NCBI GenBank assembly: GCA_030150315.1
Contig: JASLGB010000035.1
Coordinates: forward strand, 1-5,646
Source of the DNA: Dokdonella sp.
GTDB taxonomy: Bacteria; Pseudomonadota; Gammaproteobacteria; Xanthomonadales; Rhodanobacteraceae
Length of the DNA stretch: 5,646 nucleotides
Direction: 5' to 3'
Shown piece by piece: positions 1 through 5,569 of the stretch; positions within the stretch are counted from its first letter, which is position 1; each line of letters begins with the position of its first letter. Under the pieces are notes generated by a model. The model made no database searches, was not told the origin of the DNA, and saw nothing but the letters and a program-made list of their open reading frames with translations. A program made the position numbers and the translations under genes.

Positions 1-78
1 GTAAAAGCGCTCGATGAATCCGTTTCCGCGCAGGCAGCGTCCGTAGCTGGCTTGTAGGTCGTCGTATCGGTCGGTCAC
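1..78 (-). CDS. Partial CDS, N-terminus only; possibly globin-like
   Basis: The minus-strand frame is open from the window edge to beyond position 144. I chose the GTG at 78-76 because AGGGGA (94-89) lies ten bases before it and the peptide then begins M-T-D-R-Y-D-D-L-Q-A-S-Y-G-R-C-L. The visible 26 residues end in G-F-I-E-R-F-Y. From memory, an S-Y-x-R-C-L start followed by an F-(I/L)-x-R-F-Y segment resembles the first helices of proteobacterial single-domain globin-like proteins. That is a weak resemblance over very few residues. An ATG at 144-142 in the same frame would add 22 residues but has no evident ribosome binding site. The gene follows trpE in the same direction after about 170 nt. 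It is cut by the window edge, so its function cannot be settled here. Confidence 0.4.
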   Translation of the reverse strand, partial: MTDRYDDLQASYGRCLRGNGFIERFY

Positions 79-193
79 GTAGACAATTTCCCCTGGGCCT
101 GATGCGAACGACAGCAACACGCAGCGCCCGATCAAGCCGACCATGCTCGCAGAGGACGATCGGCCTGTCGTGAGGCATGCGGTCGCGGGGCAA

Positions 194-235
194 CCGTGGC
201 CGGGCGCGGGGCGCCACGGACCTTTGGCCCCGCGC
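194..235 (-). repeat. Two interleaved GC-rich inverted repeats after trpE (possible terminator)
   Basis: A 9-bp perfect inverted repeat, GCGCGGGGC (204-212) with GCCCCGCGC (227-235), begins 16 nt past the trpE stop codon. A second 7-bp perfect repeat, CCGTGGC (194-200) with GCCACGG (213-219), is interleaved with it: each stem has one arm in the loop of the other. Either alone could act as a hairpin ending trpE transcription, but no U-tract follows in either direction. A terminator role is inferred from position only. Confidence 0.4.
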
Positions 236-250
236 GGGGGAAACGCGGGA

Positions 251-1726
251 TCAGAGCCCGCTGGCGGCCTGTGCCACGGCGCGGAACAGGGCGCGGCCCT
301 TGTTCATGGTTTCCTCCCACTCCTTTGCGGGGTCGGAGTCGTACACCACGCCGGCGCCGGCCTGCACATGCAGCTGGCCGTCCTGGATCACCGCCGTGCG
401 GATGGCGATGGCGGTATCGGCGTCGCCATTCCAGCCGATGTAGCCGATCGCGCCGGAATAGATGTTGCGCCGGTGCGGTTCCAGTTCCTGGATGATCTCG
501 ATCGCGCGGATCTTCGGCGCGCCGCTGACCGTGCCGGCCGGAAACGTCGCCTTCAGCACATCCATGTAGCTGAGGCCGTCGCGCAGCTCGCCCTCGACCT
601 GGCTGACGATGTGCATGACGTGCGAATAGCGTTCGACGACGAAGCTCTCGGTCAGCTCGACCGTGCCGGTCTTGCTGACGCGCCCCACGTCGTTGCGGCC
701 AAGGTCGATCAGCATCAGGTGCTCGGCGCGCTCCTTGGTGTCGGCCAGCAGCTCCTGCTCGAGCGCGAAGTCTTCCTCGGGCGTGCTGCCGCGCGGACGC
801 GTGCCGGCGATCGGGCGCACGACCACGCGCCCCTGCTTCAGGCGCACGAGGATTTCCGGCGACGAGCCGACGATCTGCGTGCCGCCGAGATCGACGAAAT
901 ACATGTACGGCGACGGGTTCAGCGCGCGCAGCGCGCGATAGACATCGACCGGCCGCGCGCGGAACGGCACCGACAGACGCTGCGACGGCACCACCTGGAA
1001 AATGTCGCCGGCGCGGATGTAGTTTTTCGCCTTGGCGACCATCGCCTCGAATTCCTCGCGCGTGAAGCTGGAGCGGAAGTCCTGCTCCTGCAGCGCCTTC
1101 GGATCGAGCACGTCGGGATAGCCGGACGCGGCATGGCGCAGGCGGAACACCAGCTCGTCCAGGCGCCGGCGTGCGCGCGCATACGCCTGCGGCCGCGACG
1201 GATCGGCGTGCACGATCAGGTACAGCCGTCCCTTGAGGTTGTCGAACACGGCGACTTCCTCGCTCAGCATCAGCAGCGCGTCGGGCGTGCCAAGCAGGTC
1301 GGGCTTGTCGTTGCGGCTCAGGCGCGGCTCGATCCAGCCGATCGTCTCGAAGCCGAAATGGCCGACAAGGCCGCCGGTGAACGCGGGCAGACCATCGACC
1401 TCGGCCACCTTGTAGGCGGCACGGATGCGGTCGATCTCGGCCAGCGGATCGTCCAGCTCGCGCGTTTCCACGACTTCGCCGAACTCCTCGACCGTCAGCG
1501 TGCGCCCGCGCAGCGAATACACGCGCTTGCACGGCAGGCCGATGATCGAGTGGCGACCCCAGTTCTCACCGCCCTCGACCGACTCGAACAGATAGGCGTA
1601 CGGGCCGTCGGCAAGCTTCAGATAGACCGACAGCGGCGTGTCGAGGTCGGACAGCACCTCGCGCGCGACCGGAATGCGGTTGCAGCCCTGCGCGGCGAGG
1701 GCGTCGAATTGTTGCTGGGTGATCAC
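251..1726 (-). CDS. trpE: Anthranilate synthase component I (TrpE)
   Basis: TrpE makes anthranilate from chorismate using ammonia supplied by the glutaminase subunit TrpG; it is the first committed step of tryptophan synthesis, in the cytoplasm. With the start chosen here the protein has 491 residues. The N-terminal domain carries the feedback motif L-F-E-S (46-49) followed after ten residues by Ser60, matching the LLES-x10-S tryptophan-binding motif. The C-terminal chorismate-binding domain shows PIAGTRPRG (305-313), IDLGRND (340-346), HVMH (369-372), GTVSGAPK (398-405) and AGAGVVYDSDP (456-466). Nothing essential appears missing, so an active, tryptophan-inhibited enzyme is expected. Start choice: the frame extends to a TTG at 1756-1754 (501 residues). 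I prefer the GTG at 1726-1724 because the protein then begins M-I-T-Q-Q-Q-F, as relatives typically do, and because a -10-like element overlaps the TTG. Neither start has a clear Shine-Dalgarno sequence. trpG is not visible within the 250 nt downstream. Confidence 0.94.
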   Translation of the reverse strand: MITQQQFDALAAQGCNRIPVAREVLSDLDTPLSVYLKLADGPYAYLFESVEGGENWGRHSIIGLPCKRVYSLRGRTLTVEEFGEVVETRELDDPLAEIDRIRAAYKVAEVDGLPAFTGGLVGHFGFETIGWIEPRLSRNDKPDLLGTPDALLMLSEEVAVFDNLKGRLYLIVHADPSRPQAYARARRRLDELVFRLRHAASGYPDVLDPKALQEQDFRSSFTREEFEAMVAKAKNYIRAGDIFQVVPSQRLSVPFRARPVDVYRALRALNPSPYMYFVDLGGTQIVGSSPEILVRLKQGRVVVRPIAGTRPRGSTPEEDFALEQELLADTKERAEHLMLIDLGRNDVGRVSKTGTVELTESFVVERYSHVMHIVSQVEGELRDGLSYMDVLKATFPAGTVSGAPKIRAIEIIQELEPHRRNIYSGAIGYIGWNGDADTAIAIRTAVIQDGQLHVQAGAGVVYDSDPAKEWEETMNKGRALFRAVAQAASGL

Positions 1727-1755
1727 GTAGGGAACGCCGGGTTTTGCGGAGCGCA

Positions 1756-1764
1756 ACGATAGCA
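1756..1764 (-). promoter_or_regulatory. Candidate extended -10 promoter of trpE
   Basis: The minus strand reads TGC-TATCGT, an extended -10 (TGn) followed by a hexamer sharing four of six bases with TATAAT. Transcription would begin near 1749, leaving a leader of about 23 nt before the GTG at 1726. No convincing -35 hexamer lies 16-18 bases upstream, so the call rests on the extended -10 and its position. If real, it rules out the TTG at 1756 as the start codon. Confidence 0.3.
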
Positions 1765-1770
1765 GGACGC

Positions 1771-1851
1771 GGCGGATGCGTGCTTGGAATCACGGCACGC
1801 GGCGGCAAACGCGCGTGCCGGCACGGGCGCAGGCAACGGATTCCATCCGCC
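1771..1851. repeat. Nested inverted repeats upstream of trpE
   Basis: Three inverted repeats lie one inside another: GGCGGAT (1771-1777) with ATCCGCC (1845-1851); TGGAATC (1785-1791) with GATTCCA (1839-1845, sharing one base with the outer arm); and CGGCACGCG (1793-1801) with CGCGTGCCG (1812-1820). A 12-bp perfect palindrome, CGTGCCGGCACG (1814-1825), overlaps the inner right arm. The set lies directly upstream of the candidate trpE promoter, so it could be protein-binding DNA. If transcription instead starts further upstream, it would be a folded leader RNA. It does not resemble the E. coli TrpR operator as I know it. Confidence 0.5.
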
Positions 1852-1870
1852 AACCCACCCGCCATCGCCA

Positions 1871-1905
1871 CGCCGACCGGCTCCGAGGAACGGAGCCGGT
1901 CGGCG
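1871..1905 (-). terminator. Strong hairpin after metQ, candidate terminator
   Basis: A perfect 15-bp inverted repeat (arms 1871-1885 and 1891-1905) with a five-base loop begins six bases past the metQ stop codon. The core arm is CCGACCGGCTCC. Its position and stability fit transcription termination for the met operon. Neither strand has a T-run after the stem, so it is not a textbook intrinsic terminator. It could instead protect the mRNA 3' end or work with Rho. Confidence 0.55.
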
Positions 1906-1911
1906 GCAGGA

Positions 1912-2688
1912 TCAGAACGCGGGCAGCACCGCGCCGTGGTACTTCTTCTCGATGAAGGCCCGCGCCTCGGCGCCGTGCAGGGCCTCGGCCAGCTTCTTCA
2001 GTGCCGGCACGTCCTTGTTGTCCTCGCGCGCCACCAGCACGTTCACATACGGCGTCTTCGAGTCCTCGATCGCCAATGCATCCTTCGACGGGTCGAGCTT
2101 GGCGTCGAGCGCGTAATTGGTATTGATCACGGCCGCATCGACCTGGCCGAGCACGCGCGGCAGGGTCGCCGCCTCCAGCTCGCGGAACTTCAGCTTCTTC
2201 GGATTCGTCGCGATGTCCTTGACCGTGGACACCGGGTTGGCCGGGTCTTTCAGCGTGACCAGTCCGGCCTTCTGCAGCAGCAGCAGGGCGCGGCCGGTAT
2301 TGCTCGGATCGTTCGGCAGCGCCACGTTGGCGCCGTCGGCCAGCTCCGCCAGCGATCCGAGCTTGCGCGAATACAGGCCGAGCGGCTCGACGTGCACGTC
2401 CGCGACCGCGACCAGGTGCGTGCCGCGGTTGTGGTTGAATTCGGCGAGGTACTGCTTGGTCTGGAAGTAGTTCGCGTCGATGCGCTTTTCGGCCACCTGC
2501 ACGTTCGGCTGCACGTAGTCGGCGAACACGCGCACCTTCAGGTCGATGCCCTGCGCGGCGAGCACCGGCTTCACCGCTTCCAGGATTTCGGCGTGCGGCA
2601 CGGCGGTCGCGGCGACGGTCAGGGTCTCCGCCGCGTGCACGGAGGAAAAGGCCGCCAGTGCGGCGACAAGGGCAAGAAAACGATTCAT
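1912..2688 (-). CDS. metQ: Methionine ABC transporter substrate-binding protein (MetQ)
   Basis: MetQ belongs to the NlpA family and binds methionine (often both D and L forms) in the periplasm for delivery to MetNI. The 258-residue protein starts at the only ATG near a signal peptide: M-N-R-F followed by a hydrophobic stretch (5-17) and a likely signal peptidase I site after Ala19 or Ala20. The family motif P-H-A-E-I-L is at 31-36. N-D-P-S-N-T-G-R-A-L and V-I-N-T-N-Y-A, both family-typical segments near the ligand pocket, follow further on. Unlike E. coli MetQ, which is a lipoprotein, it has no lipobox and no cysteine anywhere, so it should be a free periplasmic protein. It is the last gene of metNIQ, 97 nt after metI. 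The ribosome binding site is weak (GGGA at 2700-2697). Confidence 0.95.
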   Translation of the reverse strand: MNRFLALVAALAAFSSVHAAETLTVAATAVPHAEILEAVKPVLAAQGIDLKVRVFADYVQPNVQVAEKRIDANYFQTKQYLAEFNHNRGTHLVAVADVHVEPLGLYSRKLGSLAELADGANVALPNDPSNTGRALLLLQKAGLVTLKDPANPVSTVKDIATNPKKLKFRELEAATLPRVLGQVDAAVINTNYALDAKLDPSKDALAIEDSKTPYVNVLVAREDNKDVPALKKLAEALHGAEARAFIEKKYHGAVLPAF

Positions 2689-2735
2689 GGCGATGGTCCC
2701 GTGGGCAAGACCCCGATTCTGCGCCCTGCAGCACG

Positions 2736-2788
2736 CCGCGGCATGCACCGCGGTTGGTTGCTGATAACCGAACGGAATGAATCCGTTC
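2736..2788 (-). repeat. Two small hairpins in the metI-metQ gap
   Basis: On the minus strand the first hairpin to be transcribed pairs GAACGGA (2770-2776) with TCCGTTC (2782-2788) around a five-base loop and overlaps the metI stop codon. The second pairs CCGCGG (2736-2741) with CCGCGG (2748-2753) around a six-base loop. Neither is followed by a T-run, so a full terminator is unlikely. Such intercistronic stems can shield the upstream message or lower read-through; either role here is inference. Confidence 0.4.
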
Positions 2789-3452
2789 AGCGACGGCTGA
2801 GTTTCGCCACCAGCCAGTCGCCGAACATCTGCAGTGCCTGCACCAGCACCAGCAGGAGCAGGACGGTGACGACCATGACGTCGGTCTGGAAACGCTGGTA
2901 GCCGAAACGCACGGCCAGATCGCCGAGGCCGCCCGCGCCGATCACGCCGGCCATCGCGGTGTAGGACACCAGCGCGATCGCGGTGACGGTGGCGCCGGCG
3001 ACCAGACCCGGCATCGCCTCCGGCAGCAGCGCGCCGAACACGATCTGGCGCGTCGTCGCGCCCATCGCCTGGCAGGCCTCGATAATGCCGCGGTCGACCT
3101 CGCGCAAGGCATTTTCGACCAGCCGCGCGAAGAACGGCGCGGTGCCGACGACCAGCGGCGGGATCGCACCGGCCACGCCGAGCGAGGTGCCGACCAGCAC
3201 CACGGTGAACGGGATCATCACGATAAGCAGAATGATGAACGGCACCGAGCGCAACACGTTCACGAGGAACGACAGCACCGCGTAGACCGTGGGCTGGGCC
3301 AGCAGTTGCCGCTTGCCGGTCAGGAACAGCAGCACGCCGAGCGGCAGGCCGATCAGGATGCTCGCCGCGAGCGAACCGCCGAGCATCAGCAAGGTATCGA
3401 GACCGGCCTCGCCGATGTCGGCCCAGTCGATGTTGTTGAACCACCCGTCCAT
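2787..3452 (-). CDS. metI: Methionine ABC transporter permease (MetI)
   Basis: MetI forms the dimeric inner-membrane channel of the MetNI importer. The 221-residue protein matches the family's usual size. It has about five hydrophobic segments, the first near 18-44, then roughly 56-87, 91-108, 148-173 and 192-210. The family segment R-S-V-P-F-I-I-L-L (68-76) is present. The EAA coupling loop, which docks on the ATPase, is E-A-C-Q-A-M-G-A (125-132) followed by P-E-A (144-146). The ATG overlaps the metN stop by one base (TGATG), indicating translational coupling, and a strong GGAGGA lies nine bases upstream inside metN. No membrane segment or loop appears missing. Confidence 0.95.
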   Translation of the reverse strand: MDGWFNNIDWADIGEAGLDTLLMLGGSLAASILIGLPLGVLLFLTGKRQLLAQPTVYAVLSFLVNVLRSVPFIILLIVMIPFTVVLVGTSLGVAGAIPPLVVGTAPFFARLVENALREVDRGIIEACQAMGATTRQIVFGALLPEAMPGLVAGATVTAIALVSYTAMAGVIGAGGLGDLAVRFGYQRFQTDVMVVTVLLLLVLVQALQMFGDWLVAKLSRR

Positions 3453-4444
3453 CAGGCCAGATCCTCCACGCGCACGCCGGCATCGCTGAAGGCACGCAGC
3501 GCGCCGTCCACGTCGTCGCCGCTGACGGCGACGGTGAGCTGGCCGTAGGGCGTGTCCTTGATGCGGTCGATGCGCCCGGCAAGGATGTTGTAGTCGACGC
3601 CGCTGGCACGCGCGACGCGGCCGAGCAGCGGTGCATAGGTCGCTTCGCCACGGAAGGTCAGGCGCACGACGCGGCCTTGCGCATGCGCCAGGTCCTCGCG
3701 CCGCTCGCGCTCGTCGACGTGTTCGGCCTCGAACACGAAGCGGCGCGTGGTCGCGTGCTGCGGATGCAGGAACACGTCGGCAACCGTGCCGCTTTCGACC
3801 AGCCGGCCACCATCGAGCACGGCGACGCGGTCGCAGACGCGGCGGATGACGTCCATCTCGTGCGTGATCAGCACGATGGTCAGGCCCAGTTCGCGGTTCA
3901 AACCGGCCAGCAGTTGCAGCACCGACGCGGTCGTCTCCGGGTCGAGCGCGCTGGTCGCCTCGTCGCAGAGCAGGATGTCCGGCTCGCTGGCCAGCGCGCG
4001 CGCAATGCCGACGCGCTGCTTCTGGCCACCGGAAAGCTGCGCCGGATACTTCGCCGCGTGCGCTTCCAGCCCGACACGGCCGAGCAGCTCGCGCACGCGC
4101 GCCTCGCGCTGCGCACCCGGCAGGCCGGCCAGCGCGAGCGGAAACGCGATGTTCTGCGCCACGGTCTTCGACGACAGCAGGTTGAAGTGCTGGAAGATCA
4201 TGCCGATGCGCCGACGCAGCGCGCGCAGCTCGTCGCCCGTGGCCCGGGTCACGTCGCGCCCTTCGATCAGCAGCCGGCCTCCGCTGGGACGCTCGAGCAG
4301 GTTGATCGTGCGCAGCAAGGTGGACTTGCCCGCGCCGGAATGGCCGATCACGCCGAACACCTCGCCGCGGCCGATCGAAAGGTCGATCGGCTGCAGCGCG
4401 CGCACGCCGGAATAGTCTTTGGTAAGGCCCTGGAACTGGATCAT
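3452..4444 (-). CDS. metN: Methionine ABC transporter ATP-binding protein (MetN)
   Basis: MetN is the cytoplasmic ATPase that drives methionine import through MetI. The 330-residue protein is complete, close to E. coli MetN in length. Visible ATPase motifs are Walker A GHSGAGKST (34-42), Q-loop Gln85, signature LSGGQ (137-141), Walker B ILLCDEATSALD (157-168) with catalytic Glu162, and switch His195. The C-terminal part from about residue 255 is the NIL domain, which in E. coli MetN binds methionine and shuts the transporter when the cell is replete; it includes V-D-Y-N-I-L-A-G. The ATG at 4444-4442 is the only start, because an in-frame TAG lies at 4456-4454. No Shine-Dalgarno sequence precedes it. 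It follows the beta-propeller gene by 54 nt in the same direction and overlaps metI by one base. Confidence 0.96.
   Translation of the reverse strand: MIQFQGLTKDYSGVRALQPIDLSIGRGEVFGVIGHSGAGKSTLLRTINLLERPSGGRLLIEGRDVTRATGDELRALRRRIGMIFQHFNLLSSKTVAQNIAFPLALAGLPGAQREARVRELLGRVGLEAHAAKYPAQLSGGQKQRVGIARALASEPDILLCDEATSALDPETTASVLQLLAGLNRELGLTIVLITHEMDVIRRVCDRVAVLDGGRLVESGTVADVFLHPQHATTRRFVFEAEHVDERERREDLAHAQGRVVRLTFRGEATYAPLLGRVARASGVDYNILAGRIDRIKDTPYGQLTVAVSGDDVDGALRAFSDAGVRVEDLA
3462..3467 (-). promoter_or_regulatory. Strong ribosome binding site of metI
   Basis: GGAGGA on the minus strand lies within the last codons of metN, nine bases before the metI ATG. With the TGATG overlap it fixes the metI start. 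It contrasts with metN, which has no recognisable site, so metI can be translated well on its own. Confidence 0.75.
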
Positions 4445-4450
4445 CGGGCG

Positions 4451-4456
4451 ATTCTA
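4451..4456 (-). promoter_or_regulatory. Candidate -10 box for leaderless metN
   Basis: The minus strand reads TAGAAT, five of six bases of the TATAAT consensus, followed by six bases and then the metN ATG. That spacing puts the likely transcription start on the A of the ATG, the hallmark of leaderless mRNA, and fits the absence of a Shine-Dalgarno sequence. No -35 hexamer is recognisable; the tandem repeats occupy that position, which would suit an activator-dependent promoter. Confidence 0.4.
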
Positions 4457-4499
4457 TCGGAGGCCGATCCATCGCAGACCGATCTATCGGAGGCCGGTC
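4455..4499. repeat. Three 15-bp tandem repeats upstream of metN
   Basis: The units on the plus strand are TATCGGAGGCCGATC (4455-4469), CATCGCAGACCGATC (4470-4484) and TATCGGAGGCCGGTC (4485-4499), with a four-base start of a fourth copy at 4500-4503. Units 1 and 3 differ at one position; unit 2 differs from unit 1 at three. Each unit is a dyad, ATCGG-AGG-CCGAT in the best copy. The array fills most of the gap between the beta-propeller stop codon and metN and runs into the candidate -10 box. It does not match the MetJ met-box (AGACGTCT). Confidence 0.8.
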
Positions 4500-5557
4500 T
4501 ATCTGACCGCGATTGCCGCCGAAGCATCGCCGTCGAACCCGTCCGCGAAGAGCTCGTCCGCTGCGCCGACCACGACCGCCGCCTTGCGCACGACGTCGTA
4601 GTCATTGCCGTCGGCGATACGGTCGCGCGACCAGTACAGCTCGACCGCGGACGAGGAATCGCCGACCAGCGGATGCGGCTCGACGTCGTCCTCGTCCGGC
4701 GTGTCGGTCACCGTGATGGTCGGCTCCCACGCGAGGCCATCGATGGAACGACGCGCCGCGATGTCGAACTGCTGGCCGACCTGGCGGATCCAGAACAACA
4801 CGAAGGCGCCGTCCGGCATCACCACCGGCAGCGAGTCGTGGTGGTTTCCGGTGAATGCGAAATCCTGCGGCGCGGCGCTCCAGTCGCGCACGTCGGTGGT
4901 GGTTTTCACATGCATGCGGAGCTGGTAGTTGCCCGGGTTGACCTGGTAGCTGGCCAGATACAGGCCATCGCTTTCGCGGTAGGCGATGCGTGGCAATGCC
5001 GCGCCGCTGGCGATCGACGTGCGCTGCGTGTCCCAGTTGACGCCGCCATCGCCGGACTGCGCGACCCAGGCGCCACCCTGAAGGCGCTGATAGCTCATGG
5101 TCAGCGTGCCGTCGGCATGGCCAATGACATGCGGGTTGATCTCGCCCGCCGTGGGCCAGCCCAGATCCAGCGCGCCGCGCTCGGTGAACGAGACGCCATC
5201 GACACTGTCCGCGCGCCAGATGCGGAAACTGCTGCCAGTGCCCTTCAGGTAGAACAAGACGTAGTCGCCCGGCCCGCGCTGCACCAGCGCCGGATGGCGT
5301 TCGTTCTCGGCCGAATCGATGATCGGCACTGGCGTGCTCCAGCTGGCGCCGTCGTCGACCGAGCGAGTCAGCCACAGGTCGCCGACATTCGCGCCGTCGA
5401 GCCGCTCGAACACGACGATGCGCGCACCGTCGTCGCTGGAGCGGATCACCGCCGCCTGATAGTCGCGTCCGGGGCCGTCGGTCACGTTTTCCACGGCCGC
5501 CCAGGCCGTGCCGACGAACACTGCGCACGCCACGCCGACAACACACCTTCCGATCAC
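4499..5557 (-). CDS. Secreted Asp-box (BNR/sialidase-fold) beta-propeller protein
   Basis: The 352-residue protein starts with a signal peptide (hydrophobic 5-18, likely cleavage after Ala20, A-W-A|A). It carries repeated Asp-box motifs, each marking a propeller blade: SVDDGASW (66-73), SVDGVSF (118-124), SGDGGVNW (168-175) and SIDGLAW (271-277), with a degenerate TTDVRDW (220-226). Spacing of about 45-52 residues fits a sialidase-like propeller of five to six blades. I see no F-R-I-P motif and cannot identify a sialidase catalytic set, so sialidase activity is not supported; a binding or structural role outside the cytoplasm is equally possible. The C-terminus has D-E-L-F-A-D-G-F-D-G-D (334-344), which resembles a short 'IFADGFE'-like tail I recall on secreted proteins of Xanthomonadales. 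The GTG start is firm: it is the first start after an in-frame TGA at 5587-5585 and has a good ribosome binding site. There is no evident link to methionine import. Confidence 0.85.
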   Translation of the reverse strand: MIGRCVVGVACAVFVGTAWAAVENVTDGPGRDYQAAVIRSSDDGARIVVFERLDGANVGDLWLTRSVDDGASWSTPVPIIDSAENERHPALVQRGPGDYVLFYLKGTGSSFRIWRADSVDGVSFTERGALDLGWPTAGEINPHVIGHADGTLTMSYQRLQGGAWVAQSGDGGVNWDTQRTSIASGAALPRIAYRESDGLYLASYQVNPGNYQLRMHVKTTTDVRDWSAAPQDFAFTGNHHDSLPVVMPDGAFVLFWIRQVGQQFDIAARRSIDGLAWEPTITVTDTPDEDDVEPHPLVGDSSSAVELYWSRDRIADGNDYDVVRKAAVVVGAADELFADGFDGDASAAIAVR

Positions 5558-5561
5558 GCCG

Positions 5562-5569
5562 TTTCCCTC
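5562..5569 (-). promoter_or_regulatory. Ribosome binding site for the GTG start at 5557
   Basis: The minus strand reads GAGGGAAA four bases before the GTG, with its AGGG core seven bases away. With an in-frame stop 30 bases upstream and no ATG between them, it fixes the unusual GTG start of the beta-propeller gene. Confidence 0.65.

Noticed and set aside
1..57. A short plus-strand frame V-K-A-L-D-E-S ending at TAG 55-57, as the tail of a gene from the left.
   Set aside because: Only 18 codons, no motif, and it conflicts with the better supported minus-strand frame.
143..1762. A 539-residue open frame on the plus strand antisense to trpE.
   Set aside because: Long antisense frames are expected opposite GC-rich genes; the minus strand encodes an unmistakable TrpE, and the plus-strand product has low-complexity Arg/Ala/Asp/Gln composition with no motif.
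2770..2789. A possible MetR site TGAA-N4-TTCA at the end of metI.
   Set aside because: The known consensus has a five-base spacer, and the site overlaps the metI stop codon rather than a promoter.
4445..4498. MetJ met-boxes or a SAM riboswitch controlling metNIQ.
   Set aside because: No AGACGTCT-like tandem octamers occur, and 54 nt largely filled by 15-bp repeats is too little room for a known SAM riboswitch class with its terminator or anti-Shine-Dalgarno element.
4419..4601. A plus-strand frame encoding a repeated Y-R-R-P-I peptide.
   Set aside because: It is the 15-bp DNA repeat read in another frame, runs antisense across metN and the beta-propeller gene, and has no ribosome site.
4499..5557. 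Annotation of the Asp-box protein as a true sialidase.
   Set aside because: Asp-boxes only mark the propeller fold; no F-R-I-P motif or identifiable catalytic set was seen.
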